Shown here piece after piece: positions 1 through 5,363 of a DNA stretch of 5,363 bases. How positions within the stretch are numbered: position 1 is the stretch's first letter; each line of letters begins with the position of its first letter. Made by a program: the position numbers and the translations under genes. A model generated the notes under the pieces. It was not told the origin of the DNA, searched no databases, and saw nothing but the letters and a program-made list of their open reading frames with translations. This DNA is from Actinomycetes bacterium (GTDB lineage Bacteria; Actinomycetota; Actinomycetes; JAJYSQ01), in contig JAJYSQ010000168.1 of NCBI GenBank assembly GCA_021793495.1, positions 1 to 5,363 of the forward strand. Direction: 5' to 3'.

Positions 1-1
1 C

Positions 2-1192
2 GGCTCGCCGATGGCTGTGCTGCTCGGCCTGGAGGGTGCCGAGCCGGAGACGGTCGAGGTCGGCACGACCGGCGAGCGGGTCGAGAAGATCCGCCAGTCC
101 GGCACGGTCTGGCTGCTGGGTCGGACCCCGGTGCCCTTCCGGGTCGACGAGGACCTGGTGATGCACCGGCGGCGAACACTGCCCTTCCACCCCAACGGGC
201 TGCTGTTCGTCGCCCTCGGCGTCGACGGGCAGGTGCTGCGCGAGAGCACCTACTACTCGGTTGGCGGCGGCTTCGTCGTGGCGCACGCCGAGGACGGCCG
301 GGCCCGCGTCGTCCCGGAGCAGGTCGATGTCCCCTACCCGTTCCGAACCGCCGACGAGCTGCTGGCTCGGTGCCACGAGACGGGATGGCCGGTCAGCCAG
401 GTGATGCTGGCCAACGAACAGGTGCGCCGGACGCCCGAGCAGGTCCGCTCGGGGTTGCTGCACATCTGGGCCGTCATGCAGGAGTGCGTGCACCGCGGGT
501 GCCAGGCGGAAGGGGTGATGCCCGGAGGGCTGAGAGTCCGCCGTCGTGCTGCCGAGCTGGCCCGGAGCTTGCGGGCCGAGGGCGACCGGGACGACCCGCT
601 GCGCGTGCTGGACTGGGTGAACCTGTTCGCGTTGGCGGTCAACGAGGAGAACGCGTCGGGCGGACGCGTGGTCACCGCGCCGACCAACGGTGCGGCCGGC
701 ATCATCCCGGCAGTGCTGCACTACTACGTACGGTTCGTCCCCGAGGCCGACGAGGACGGCGTGGTGCGCTTCCTGCTCACGGCCGGGGCGATCGGCTCGA
801 TCTACAAGGAGACCGCATCGATCTCCGGGGCCGAGGTGGGGTGCCAAGGAGAGGTGGGCTCCGCCTGCTCCATGGCGGCCGGCGCGCTGACCGAGGTGCT
901 CGGCGGCACCCCCCAGCAGGTGGAGAACGCCGCCGAGATCGCGATGGAGCACAACCTGGGCCTGACCTGCGACCCGGTGGGCGGACTGGTGCAGATCCCG
1001 TGCATCGAGCGGAACGCGATGGCCTCGGTGAAGGCGATCAACGCCGCTCGGATGGCGTTGCGCGGTGACGGGCAGCACGTGGTCAGCCTGGACAAGGTGA
1101 TCAAGACCATGCGCGAGACCGGGGCCGACATGAAGGTGAAGTACAAGGAGACCTCACGCGGCGGGCTGGCGGTCAACGTCATCGAGTGCTGA
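2..1192 (+). CDS. sdaA: L-serine dehydratase (L-serine ammonia-lyase), iron-sulfur type, 5'-truncated by window edge
   Basis: This enzyme deaminates L-serine to pyruvate and ammonia in the cytoplasm using a 4Fe-4S cluster. The visible part holds the end of the N-terminal beta domain and the whole alpha domain. Family blocks seen include [57 protein letters not shown] and [11 protein letters not shown]. Counting from the ATG at 11, the cluster cysteines are Cys278, Cys320 and Cys331, with a C-terminal Cys393. These spacings (42, 11 and 62) equal those I recall for the Legionella enzyme (Cys343, 385, 396, 458). On that basis about 65 residues are missing, and the ATG at 11 is internal: the frame is open back to base 2 and reads G-S-P before it. 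The gene converges on betA. In context it would be the exit step turning betaine-derived serine into pyruvate. The family assignment is secure; the pathway role is inferred. Confidence 0.96.
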   Translation, partial: GSPMAVLLGLEGAEPETVEVGTTGERVEKIRQSGTVWLLGRTPVPFRVDEDLVMHRRRTLPFHPNGLLFVALGVDGQVLRESTYYSVGGGFVVAHAEDGRARVVPEQVDVPYPFRTADELLARCHETGWPVSQVMLANEQVRRTPEQVRSGLLHIWAVMQECVHRGCQAEGVMPGGLRVRRRAAELARSLRAEGDRDDPLRVLDWVNLFALAVNEENASGGRVVTAPTNGAAGIIPAVLHYYVRFVPEADEDGVVRFLLTAGAIGSIYKETASISGAEVGCQGEVGSACSMAAGALTEVLGGTPQQVENAAEIAMEHNLGLTCDPVGGLVQIPCIERNAMASVKAINAARMALRGDGQHVVSLDKVIKTMRETGADMKVKYKETSRGGLAVNVIEC

Positions 1193-1204
1193 GGGCAGCC
1201 TCGA
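1182..1204. terminator. Hairpin between convergent sdaA and betA, possible bidirectional terminator
   Basis: TCGAG and GCTG on the left pair with CAGC and CTCGA on the right around an AGGG loop. This gives a 9-bp stem with one bulged T (1187). It spans the sdaA stop codon and ends 7 nt before the betA stop on the other strand. Neither strand has a T-run after it, so it is not a classic intrinsic terminator. U-tract-less hairpins between convergent genes are common in high-GC actinomycetes, where they may stop transcription or protect 3' ends. The fold is seen in the sequence; the function is inferred. Confidence 0.4.
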
Positions 1205-1210
1205 CCTCGC

Positions 1211-2893
1211 TCACGGGGCCGGGGCGTCCTGGTCGCGGTGGCGGCGGTAGAACGGCACGTGCTCGGCCGCCAGCGGGGTGTTGCCGGCGACCAGGTCCGC
1301 GGCCTTCTCCGCCACCATCATGACGGGGGCGTAGATGTTGGCGTTGGTCACGTACGGCATGACCGAGGCGTCGACCACGCGTAGCCCCTCCAGCCCGTGC
1401 ACCTTCATGGTCAGCGGGTCGACCACCGACATCGGCCCGGTGCCCATCGCCGCGGTGCAGGACGGGTGGTAGGCGGTCTCCGCATCCCTGGCCACCCAGT
1501 CCAGGATCTCCTGGTCGGTGCTCACCGAGGGACCCGGGGAGATCTCCCCCGCGTTGAACTCGTCGAACGCGGGCTGGGTGAGGATGGACCGGGCCACCCG
1601 GATCGCCTCCACCCACTCGCGCCGGTCCTTCTCGGTGGACAGGTAGTTGAAGCGCAGCGCCGGATGCCGACGCGGGTCGGTCGACGTGATCTTCACCGAG
1701 CCGCGGGCATCGGAGTACATCGGGCCCACATGCACCTGGTAGCCGTGCCCGGAGGCTGGCTGGGTGCCGTCGTACCGGATCGCGATCGGCAGGAAGTGGA
1801 ACATCAGGTTCGGGTAGTCCACCTCGTCGTTGCTGCGCGCGAACCCCCCGCCCTCGAAGTGGTTCGTGGCCCCGGGACCGGAGCGCAGGAACAGCCAGGC
1901 CAGCCCGATCCCCGGGCGGTTGCGCAGCTTGAGCGCCGGGGCCAGGGAGACCGGCTGCGTGCAGGCGTACTGCACGTAGGTCTCGAGATGGTCCTGCAGG
2001 TTCTCCCCGACCCCGGGCAGATCCGCGTGCACGTGGATGCCCAGGGCTCGCAGCTCGGTGGCGTTTCCCACGCCCGACAGCGCCAGCAGCGCAGGAGTGT
2101 TGATCGCGCCGCCGGCCAGGATCACGTCCCCGCTGTACACGGTCCGCGTACCGCCGATGCCACGGCCGATGCCGCGCTGGTACTCGACGCCGACGGCACG
2201 GCCGTTGCGGATCAGCACGCGGTGGACCAGGGCCAGGGTGTGCACGGTGAGGTTGGGCCGGTCCATCACGGGGTGCAGGTACGCCCGTGCTGCGCTGAGC
2301 CGTCGGCCGCGGTGGATCGTACGGTCGAAGGGGGCGAACCCTTCCTGCTGGTACCCGTTGACGTCCGTGGTCAACGGGTACCCGGCCTGTCCGGCGGCGG
2401 CGAAGAACGCGGCGAACAGCGGGTTGGTCGCCGGGCCTCGCTCCAGGACGAGCGGTCCGCTGCCGCCACGCCACTGGTCGGCCCCGGCGAGGCAGGTCTC
2501 CATCTTCTTGAAGTACGGCAGGCAGTGGGCGTAGTCCCAGGTCCGCATCCCGGGGTCGGCGGCCCAGCGTTCGAGGTCCAACGGGTTGCCTCGCTGGAAG
2601 ATCATGCCGTTGATGCTGCTGGACCCGCCCAGGACCTTGCCCCGGCCGTGGGAGATGCGCCGACCGCCCAGGAACGGCTCGGGCTCTGACCGGTAGCACC
2701 AGTCGTACATCCGGTGGCCGATGACCATCGTCAGGGCAGCCGGCATGTGGATCAGCACGTCCGCCCGCCAGTCCGGGCGGCCGGCTTCGAGCACCAGCAC
2801 GCGGGTACCGGCATCGGCGCTGAGCCGGTTGGCCAGGACACACCCGGCCGAGCCGCCCCCGACGATGATGTAGTCGTAGTGGTTCGCGGTCAT
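1211..2893 (-). CDS. betA: Choline dehydrogenase-type GMC flavoprotein oxidoreductase
   Basis: A complete 560-residue protein, close to the usual BetA length. It is expected to oxidise choline to betaine aldehyde with FAD, passing electrons to the respiratory chain. The FAD-binding GGGSAG is at residues 12-17, with the ribose-binding Glu36 in VLVLEAG. GMC signature 1 runs from Gly85 ([13 protein letters not shown]) and signature 2 is [15 protein letters not shown] at 262-276. The catalytic pair is His476 ([10 protein letters not shown]) and Asn519 (TNANIYAP). Residue 94 is Ile where choline oxidase has its flavin-linking His99, so covalent flavin and an oxidase mode are unlikely. The ATG at 2893 was chosen because GAGGAG (2900-2905) lies 6 nt upstream and the FAD motif follows directly. 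The frame stays open to 3112, but that stretch crosses the operator and has no family sequence. GMC substrates are hard to predict: another alcohol is possible, though the sdaA and Rieske neighbours favour choline. Confidence 0.88.
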   Translation of the reverse strand: MTANHYDYIIVGGGSAGCVLANRLSADAGTRVLVLEAGRPDWRADVLIHMPAALTMVIGHRMYDWCYRSEPEPFLGGRRISHGRGKVLGGSSSINGMIFQRGNPLDLERWAADPGMRTWDYAHCLPYFKKMETCLAGADQWRGGSGPLVLERGPATNPLFAAFFAAAGQAGYPLTTDVNGYQQEGFAPFDRTIHRGRRLSAARAYLHPVMDRPNLTVHTLALVHRVLIRNGRAVGVEYQRGIGRGIGGTRTVYSGDVILAGGAINTPALLALSGVGNATELRALGIHVHADLPGVGENLQDHLETYVQYACTQPVSLAPALKLRNRPGIGLAWLFLRSGPGATNHFEGGGFARSNDEVDYPNLMFHFLPIAIRYDGTQPASGHGYQVHVGPMYSDARGSVKITSTDPRRHPALRFNYLSTEKDRREWVEAIRVARSILTQPAFDEFNAGEISPGPSVSTDQEILDWVARDAETAYHPSCTAAMGTGPMSVVDPLTMKVHGLEGLRVVDASVMPYVTNANIYAPVMMVAEKAADLVAGNTPLAAEHVPFYRRHRDQDAPAP

Positions 2894-2899
2894 CGAGCG

Positions 2900-2905
2900 C
2901 TCCTC
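2900..2905 (-). promoter_or_regulatory. betA ribosome binding site
   Basis: On the minus strand GAGGAG lies 6 nt before the ATG at 2893. It fixes the betA start and rules out the longer open frame beginning at 3112. Confidence 0.8.
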
Positions 2906-2918
2906 GTGCTCGTCGAGT

Positions 2919-2948
2919 GTTGCATGGTGCACAACGCATCTCACGATG
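2919..2948 (-). promoter_or_regulatory. betA promoter/operator: CATCGT plus IclR-type near-palindrome
   Basis: Read in the betA direction, CATCGT (2948-2943) is followed by 7 nt, then the 17-nt near-palindrome GTTGTGCACCATGCAAC (2935-2919), then 25 nt to the ATG. The 17-mer matches the one before the Rieske ferredoxin gene at 14 of 17 positions, and both spacings are the same. CATCGT could be a weak -10 element that would put the transcript start at the palindrome's edge. No good -35 is visible. The likely binder is the IclR-family protein encoded at 3186-3989. The motif and spacing are seen; the binder is inferred. Confidence 0.68.
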
Positions 2949-2954
2949 TGCACC
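2926..2954. repeat. 8-bp perfect inverted repeat overlapping the betA operator
   Basis: GGTGCACA (2926-2933) is matched by TGTGCACC (2947-2954) with 13 nt between them. The left arm lies inside the operator palindrome and the right arm overlaps the CATCGT element. It could be a second overlapping protein site or a way to bring two regulator dimers onto the promoter. It has no counterpart upstream of the ferredoxin gene, so it may be fortuitous. Confidence 0.35.
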
Positions 2955-2969
2955 GCTTCCGGACAGTAG

Positions 2970-3161
2970 CGGCCGACGATCGGGTCGGGCAAGGGTCCGC
3001 GGGCGCTGCGTCGGATCCTGGACGGGCGAACGATCGCCTCGATCCGAGACCGGCTGCTGCGTCTGCCGGAGCAGACCACCGTGCCGCCCGGGCATGGGGA
3101 GCCGACCAGCATCGGGCAGGCCGCGGCGCACCTGGTCGAGTGGGCGGAACGAGGCCACTGA
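2970..3161 (+). pseudogene. C-terminal remnant of a metallo-beta-lactamase-fold hydrolase
   Basis: This frame runs from just after a TAG (2967-2969) to a TGA at 3159-3161 and has no ATG, and no credible GTG or TTG, near its 5' end. It reads GPRALRR, then [29 protein letters not shown] and [11 protein letters not shown] at the C-terminus. This resembles the tail of actinobacterial MBL-fold (glyoxalase II-like) hydrolases: a GPGATGR-like stretch, an SIRxxL helix, the PGHG metal-ligand His (codon 3093-3095), T-x-IG and H-L-x-EW-x-x-RG-H. The N-terminal metal-binding HxHxDH half is absent, replaced by the betA control region, so the product would be dead. Third codon positions remain mostly G or C, suggesting recent decay. 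Homologues often sit beside mycothiol-dependent formaldehyde dehydrogenase genes, which would suit a demethylation locus. A chance frame in GC-rich DNA is the alternative. Confidence 0.55.
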
Positions 3162-3167
3162 CCGTAC

Positions 3168-3185
3168 GTCCGGCTCGGGCCGGGC
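3168..3185. terminator. Short GC hairpin between the hydrolase remnant and the iclR stop
   Basis: CCGGC (3170-3174) pairs with GCCGG (3179-3183) around a TCGG loop. On the plus-strand RNA a G-U and a further G-C pair lengthen the stem to 7 bp. It begins 7 nt after the remnant's stop codon and directly abuts the iclR stop on the minus strand. There is no T-run, so terminator function is only possible, not shown. Confidence 0.28.
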
Positions 3186-3989
3186 TCACCCCGGTGCCCG
3201 GTACCCCATCCGGACGGAGATCTCCCGGGCGCCCGCGCACAACCGGGTTGCCACGGTGGGGAAGGACGCCACGCTCAGCCGGTACGAGGGTCCCGAGACG
3301 CTGACCGCGGCGACCACCCGGCCGTGGTCGTCGCGCACGGGCGCGGCCACGGCGTGCAGGCCTGGCTCGAGCTCCGCTGCCGTCGCTGCCCACCCTTGCT
3401 CGCGGACGGCGGCCAGCTCGGCGAGCAGCAGCCGTGGGTCGGTGATCGTCCGAGGCGTGAACGCCGGTAGCGGCGCGGCGCACGCCGCCTCGCGGTCGGA
3501 CTCGTCGGCCCAGGCCAGCAGCACCTTGCCGCTGGACGTCGCGTGCAGGGGGGTGCGCTGACCGATCCAGTTGTGCGTGGTCACGGCCGCGGCGCCGTAC
3601 TCCTGCGTCAGGTTGGTGACGGCGTCTGCGTCGCGCACGGCCAGGTTCACGGTCTCGCCGAGCTCGCGGGCCAGCTGCTGGCAGACGTCGTGGGCCTGGG
3701 TCACGATGTCCAGCCGTGCGATGGTGGCACCGGCCAGCCGGAGGATGCCCACGCCGAGCCGGTACTTGCTCCGCTCCCCGACCTGCTCGACCAGCTGCCG
3801 GCCCGCCAGGGAGGCCAGCAGCCGGAAGGCTGTGGACTTGTGCACCCCCAGCTCCTCGGACAGCTCGGTGACCCCCGCCTGGCCCACCCGGGCGAGGATG
3901 TCCAGGATGCTCAGCGCCCGCTCCACCGACTGCACCGTCCCGGTGGGCGTGGCTCGTCCCGGCGCGGGCGGGCCGGCAGGTTCGTCCAT
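3186..3989 (-). CDS. IclR-family transcriptional regulator
   Basis: A 267-residue protein of normal IclR length. After a short Pro/Ala-rich leader, residues about 18-80 form the winged helix-turn-helix: [15 protein letters not shown], then the recognition-helix region [14 protein letters not shown] (about 48-61) and the wing [14 protein letters not shown]. The rest is the ligand-binding domain, with the characteristic [13 protein letters not shown] and [10 protein letters not shown] blocks. Such proteins bind short palindromes as dimers of dimers and respond to small metabolites, acting as repressors or activators. It lies between betA (same strand) and the divergent ferredoxin operon, and both promoters carry the same 17-nt palindrome, its probable target. 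The effector is likely a choline/betaine pathway intermediate, which is inference. The ATG at 3989 has no Shine-Dalgarno, but TACAGT sits 6 nt upstream, suggesting a leaderless mRNA. In-frame GTGs at 4040 and 4052 are less likely starts. Confidence 0.93.
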   Translation of the reverse strand: MDEPAGPPAPGRATPTGTVQSVERALSILDILARVGQAGVTELSEELGVHKSTAFRLLASLAGRQLVEQVGERSKYRLGVGILRLAGATIARLDIVTQAHDVCQQLARELGETVNLAVRDADAVTNLTQEYGAAAVTTHNWIGQRTPLHATSSGKVLLAWADESDREAACAAPLPAFTPRTITDPRLLLAELAAVREQGWAATAAELEPGLHAVAAPVRDDHGRVVAAVSVSGPSYRLSVASFPTVATRLCAGAREISVRMGYRAPG

Positions 3990-3995
3990 GGGCGG

Positions 3996-4001
3996 ACTGT
4001 A
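3996..4001 (-). promoter_or_regulatory. Candidate iclR -10 element, implying a leaderless transcript
   Basis: On the minus strand TACAGT fits the TANNNT pattern and is separated from the iclR ATG by 6 nt, so transcription would begin at or beside the A of the ATG. The lack of a Shine-Dalgarno supports this. The -35 position (about 4019-4024, CGTTCG) is poor. Confidence 0.45.
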
Positions 4002-4024
4002 CCGAGGGTGGCGACCACCGAACG

Positions 4025-4046
4025 GGCGGTGCGCTGGCACACCGCC
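4025..4046. repeat. 7-bp perfect inverted repeat in the divergent control region
   Basis: GGCGGTG (4025-4031) and CACCGCC (4040-4046) flank an 8-nt spacer. It lies just upstream of the presumed iclR -35 position and could be a second regulator site. It does not resemble the GTTGTGCA-type palindrome. GC-rich arms of this size arise easily by chance. Confidence 0.3.
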
Positions 4047-4090
4047 GGCCACTCTTGACGGTACGGCACCCCGTCGGGAGACTTGTTCCT

Positions 4091-4120
4091 CATAGTGCCA
4101 TCTGTTGTGCATCACACAAC
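4091..4120 (+). promoter_or_regulatory. Rieske ferredoxin promoter/operator: CATAGT plus IclR-type palindrome
   Basis: CATAGT (4091-4096) is followed by 7 nt, then the 17-mer GTTGTGCATCACACAAC (4104-4120), then 25 nt to the ferredoxin ATG. With flanking bases the palindrome extends to 4102-4122, with perfect 8-nt arms CTGTTGTG and CACAACAG around CATCA. Its match to the betA site in sequence, orientation to the gene and both spacings marks it as a shared operator. A TTGACG at 4055-4060 could be a -35, but only with a poor -10 (GAGACT, 4078-4083). In either case the palindrome would lie at or just after the transcript start, which fits repression by the adjacent IclR protein. Confidence 0.75.
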
Positions 4121-4136
4121 AGGGTGCCGGTTCGGT

Positions 4137-4141
4137 GGAGG
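4137..4141 (+). promoter_or_regulatory. Rieske ferredoxin ribosome binding site
   Basis: GGAGG ends 4 nt before the ATG at 4146. It selects this start over the in-frame ATG at 4083, which would place the operator inside the gene. Confidence 0.7.
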
Positions 4142-4145
4142 TCGC

Positions 4146-4457
4146 ATGATCGCAGTCGGTCGGGTCGAGCACATACCCGACGGCCAGTCGGTACGGGTCG
4201 AGGCCGACGTGCCGATCGCGGTGTTCCGCGTGGGAGAAGCCTTCTACGCGATCGACGACACGTGCACCCACCAGGACGCCTCGCTGGCCGAGGGGTGGGT
4301 GCAGGGCACCACCGTGGAGTGCCCGCTGCACTCCTCCTGCTTCGACCTGCGGACCGGTGAGGTCGCCGGCCCGCCCGCCAAGCGACCGGTGGGCACCCAC
4401 CGGGTCGTCGTCGAGGACGGGGTGGTGTTCGTCGAGCCGGGGCTGAGCGCGTGCTGA
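4146..4457 (+). CDS. Rieske-type 2Fe-2S ferredoxin (oxygenase electron carrier)
   Basis: A 103-residue single-domain protein, the usual size for the small Rieske ferredoxins that shuttle electrons from a reductase to a Rieske oxygenase. The cluster ligands are Cys40 and His42 (CTH) and Cys59 and His62 (CPLH), followed by the conserved CFDLRTGE and GPPAKRPV segments. The residue after the second ligand His is Ser, where Gly is common. There is no signal peptide or membrane segment, so it is a soluble carrier. It overlaps the ferredoxin reductase gene by 7 nt, implying an operon with coupled translation. Automatic annotation often names such proteins after phenylpropionate dioxygenase; the betA and sdaA context points instead to glycine betaine or a related N-methyl substrate. 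The oxygenase is not in the window. Confidence 0.93.
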   Translation: MIAVGRVEHIPDGQSVRVEADVPIAVFRVGEAFYAIDDTCTHQDASLAEGWVQGTTVECPLHSSCFDLRTGEVAGPPAKRPVGTHRVVVEDGVVFVEPGLSAC

Positions 4458-5363
4458 CCCGGGTCGTCGTCGTCGGGGCCTCGCTCGCCGGGTTCTCCGC
4501 GGCCCGGGCGTTGCGCGGGCAGGGGTACGACGGTGAGATCACCCTGGTCGGCGCCGAGCGGCACCGGCCGTACGACCGTCCCCCGCTGTCGAAGTCGTTC
4601 CTGGCCGGCCACATCCCCGCGGCCGAGCTCGCGCTGGCCAGCGGACAGGAGGAGGCCGACCTGGCGCTGCAGTGGCAGCTCGGTCGCCGGGCCGTCGGGC
4701 TGGATCCGGTGGAGGGGGCCGTCGTGCTGGACACCGGGCAGCGCCTGCTGGCCGATGGGGTCGTCGTGGCGACCGGGGCCCGGGCGCGGACCCTGCCCGG
4801 CCCCTCGCCTGCGGGGGTGCACACGTTGCGCACCCTGGACGACGCCGAGGCGTTGCGCGCCGATCTTGTCGACGCCGAGCGGGTCGTGGTCGTCGGCGCC
4901 GGGTTCGTCGGAGCCGAGGTGGCGGCCACCCTGCACGGGCTCGGTCGGCAGGTGACCCTCGTCGAGGCGCTCCGTGCTCCGCTGGCCGGGCCGTTGGGCG
5001 AGGAGATGGGCGCCGTGTGCGCCCGCATGCACGCCGACCACGGGGTGCGGCTGCTCACCGGCGTGGGGGTGGATGGCTTCGTCACGGCGCGGACCGGCGG
5101 TGGTGAGCGGGTCACGGGCGTACGCCTGGGCACCGGCGAACAGCTCGCGGCCGACCTCGTGGTCGTCGGCGTGGGGGCCGTTCCGAACGTCGAGTGGCTG
5201 GCCGGCTCGGGCCTGGTCCTCTCGGGTGGGGTGGTCACCGATGTGCGGTGCGCCACCAACCTCGAGTCGGTGGTGGCCACCGGAGACTGCGCGGCCTCCT
5301 ACCATCCGTGCGCCGACGGGCCACTGCGCCTGGAGCACTGGACGAACGCCCTGGAGCAGCCGG
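4451..5363 (+). CDS. FAD-dependent NAD(P)H:ferredoxin reductase of the Rieske oxygenase type, 3'-truncated by window edge
   Basis: This flavoenzyme would pass electrons from NAD(P)H to the ferredoxin encoded just upstream. The frame opens at GTG 4451, inside the ferredoxin stop region (GTGCTGA, 7-nt overlap), and stays open to the window end (304 codons). Visible parts are the FAD-binding VVVVGASLAG (Gly9-Gly14), the family block RPYDRPPLSKSFLAG, the NAD(P)-binding VVVVGAGFVGAEVA (Gly149-Gly154), the second flavin motif ATGDCA (Gly278-Asp279), and EHWTNALEQ at the edge. These are characteristic of the BphA4/ThcD-like reductase group. Members are about 400 residues long, so roughly 100 C-terminal residues are missing. 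No ATG lies near the N-terminus and the Shine-Dalgarno is weak (GGGG, about 10 nt upstream), so coupling to the ferredoxin gene is likely. Family is secure; substrate system is inferred. Confidence 0.93.
   Translation, partial: MLTRVVVVGASLAGFSAARALRGQGYDGEITLVGAERHRPYDRPPLSKSFLAGHIPAAELALASGQEEADLALQWQLGRRAVGLDPVEGAVVLDTGQRLLADGVVVATGARARTLPGPSPAGVHTLRTLDDAEALRADLVDAERVVVVGAGFVGAEVAATLHGLGRQVTLVEALRAPLAGPLGEEMGAVCARMHADHGVRLLTGVGVDGFVTARTGGGERVTGVRLGTGEQLAADLVVVGVGAVPNVEWLAGSGLVLSGGVVTDVRCATNLESVVATGDCAASYHPCADGPLRLEHWTNALEQP

Noticed and set aside
370..1068. Alternate-frame open frame inside sdaA
   Set aside because: Arg/Gly/Ala-rich shadow of the sdaA frame, which contains every conserved serine dehydratase block.
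1397..2689. Long plus-strand open frame (430 codons) opposite betA
   Set aside because: Antisense shadow caused by high GC content. Composition is His/Arg/Gly-rich with no recognisable family, and the minus strand has a full GMC protein.
2894..3112. 73-residue N-terminal extension of betA from an ATG at 3112
   Set aside because: It would run through the operator and antisense to the hydrolase remnant, has no GMC-like sequence, and a good Shine-Dalgarno precedes the ATG at 2893.
3238..3255. CAACCGGGTTG palindrome as a third operator
   Set aside because: It lies within the iclR 3' coding region, lacks the GTTGTGCA half-site and is explained by codons.
2714..3304. Plus-strand open frame across the betA start, the intergenic region and the iclR 3' end
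   Set aside because: Different frame from the hydrolase remnant, no domain, and it crosses two real genes antisense.
4057..4075. GACGG/CCGTC small inverted repeat as a riboswitch or attenuator
   Set aside because: Only a 5-bp stem and probably upstream of the transcript start; no RNA element consensus.
4083..4145. Longer ferredoxin starting at ATG 4083
   Set aside because: The extra 21 residues would be encoded by the operator palindrome and are not Rieske-like; GGAGG precedes the ATG at 4146.
4090..5280. Minus-strand open frames opposite the ferredoxin and reductase genes (4090-5280 and 4244-5338)
   Set aside because: Low-complexity Ser/Thr/Pro/Arg or mixed translations with no domains, mirroring two clear plus-strand genes.

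Overview
The window is very GC-rich, with G or C at nearly every third codon position, Shine-Dalgarno-led or possibly leaderless starts, and gene families typical of Actinobacteria. A Pseudonocardiales-like actinomycete is plausible, but the genus cannot be read from the sequence. There are no tRNAs, rRNAs, insertion sequences or CRISPR arrays. Gene density is high.

Layout. (1) 2-1192, plus strand: the 3' part of sdaA, an iron-sulfur L-serine dehydratase whose first roughly 65 codons lie outside the window. (2) 1211-2893, minus strand, convergent with sdaA across an 18-nt gap containing a hairpin: a complete choline dehydrogenase-type GMC flavoenzyme (betA). (3) 2894-3185: a 292-nt interval holding the betA promoter/operator and, on the plus strand, an apparent C-terminal remnant of a metallo-beta-lactamase-fold hydrolase. 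(4) 3186-3989, minus strand: an IclR-family regulator. (5) 3990-4145: a divergent control region. (6) 4146-4457, plus strand: a small Rieske ferredoxin. It overlaps by 7 nt (7) an FAD/NAD(P)H ferredoxin reductase from 4451 that runs off the window end.

How the genes fit together. BetA would oxidise choline towards glycine betaine. The ferredoxin and its reductase form the electron-supply arm of a Rieske-type oxygenase, which would suit demethylation of glycine betaine. Stepwise demethylation to glycine, then conversion to serine, would feed SdaA, which makes pyruvate. The window therefore looks like a central slice of a choline/glycine betaine catabolic locus. The oxygenase, the aldehyde dehydrogenase and the later demethylation enzymes are not in view, so the pathway assignment is an inference.

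Most notable observation. The start regions of betA and of the Rieske ferredoxin, on opposite strands about 1.2 kb apart, share the same layout: CAT(A/C)GT, exactly 7 nt, a 17-nt near-palindrome GTTGTGCAYCAYRCAAC, exactly 25 nt, then ATG. This is very probably the binding site of the IclR protein encoded between them, defining a two-promoter regulon. The second notable item is the hydrolase remnant, which may be left over from a formaldehyde-handling gene. No clearly new biological system was found.
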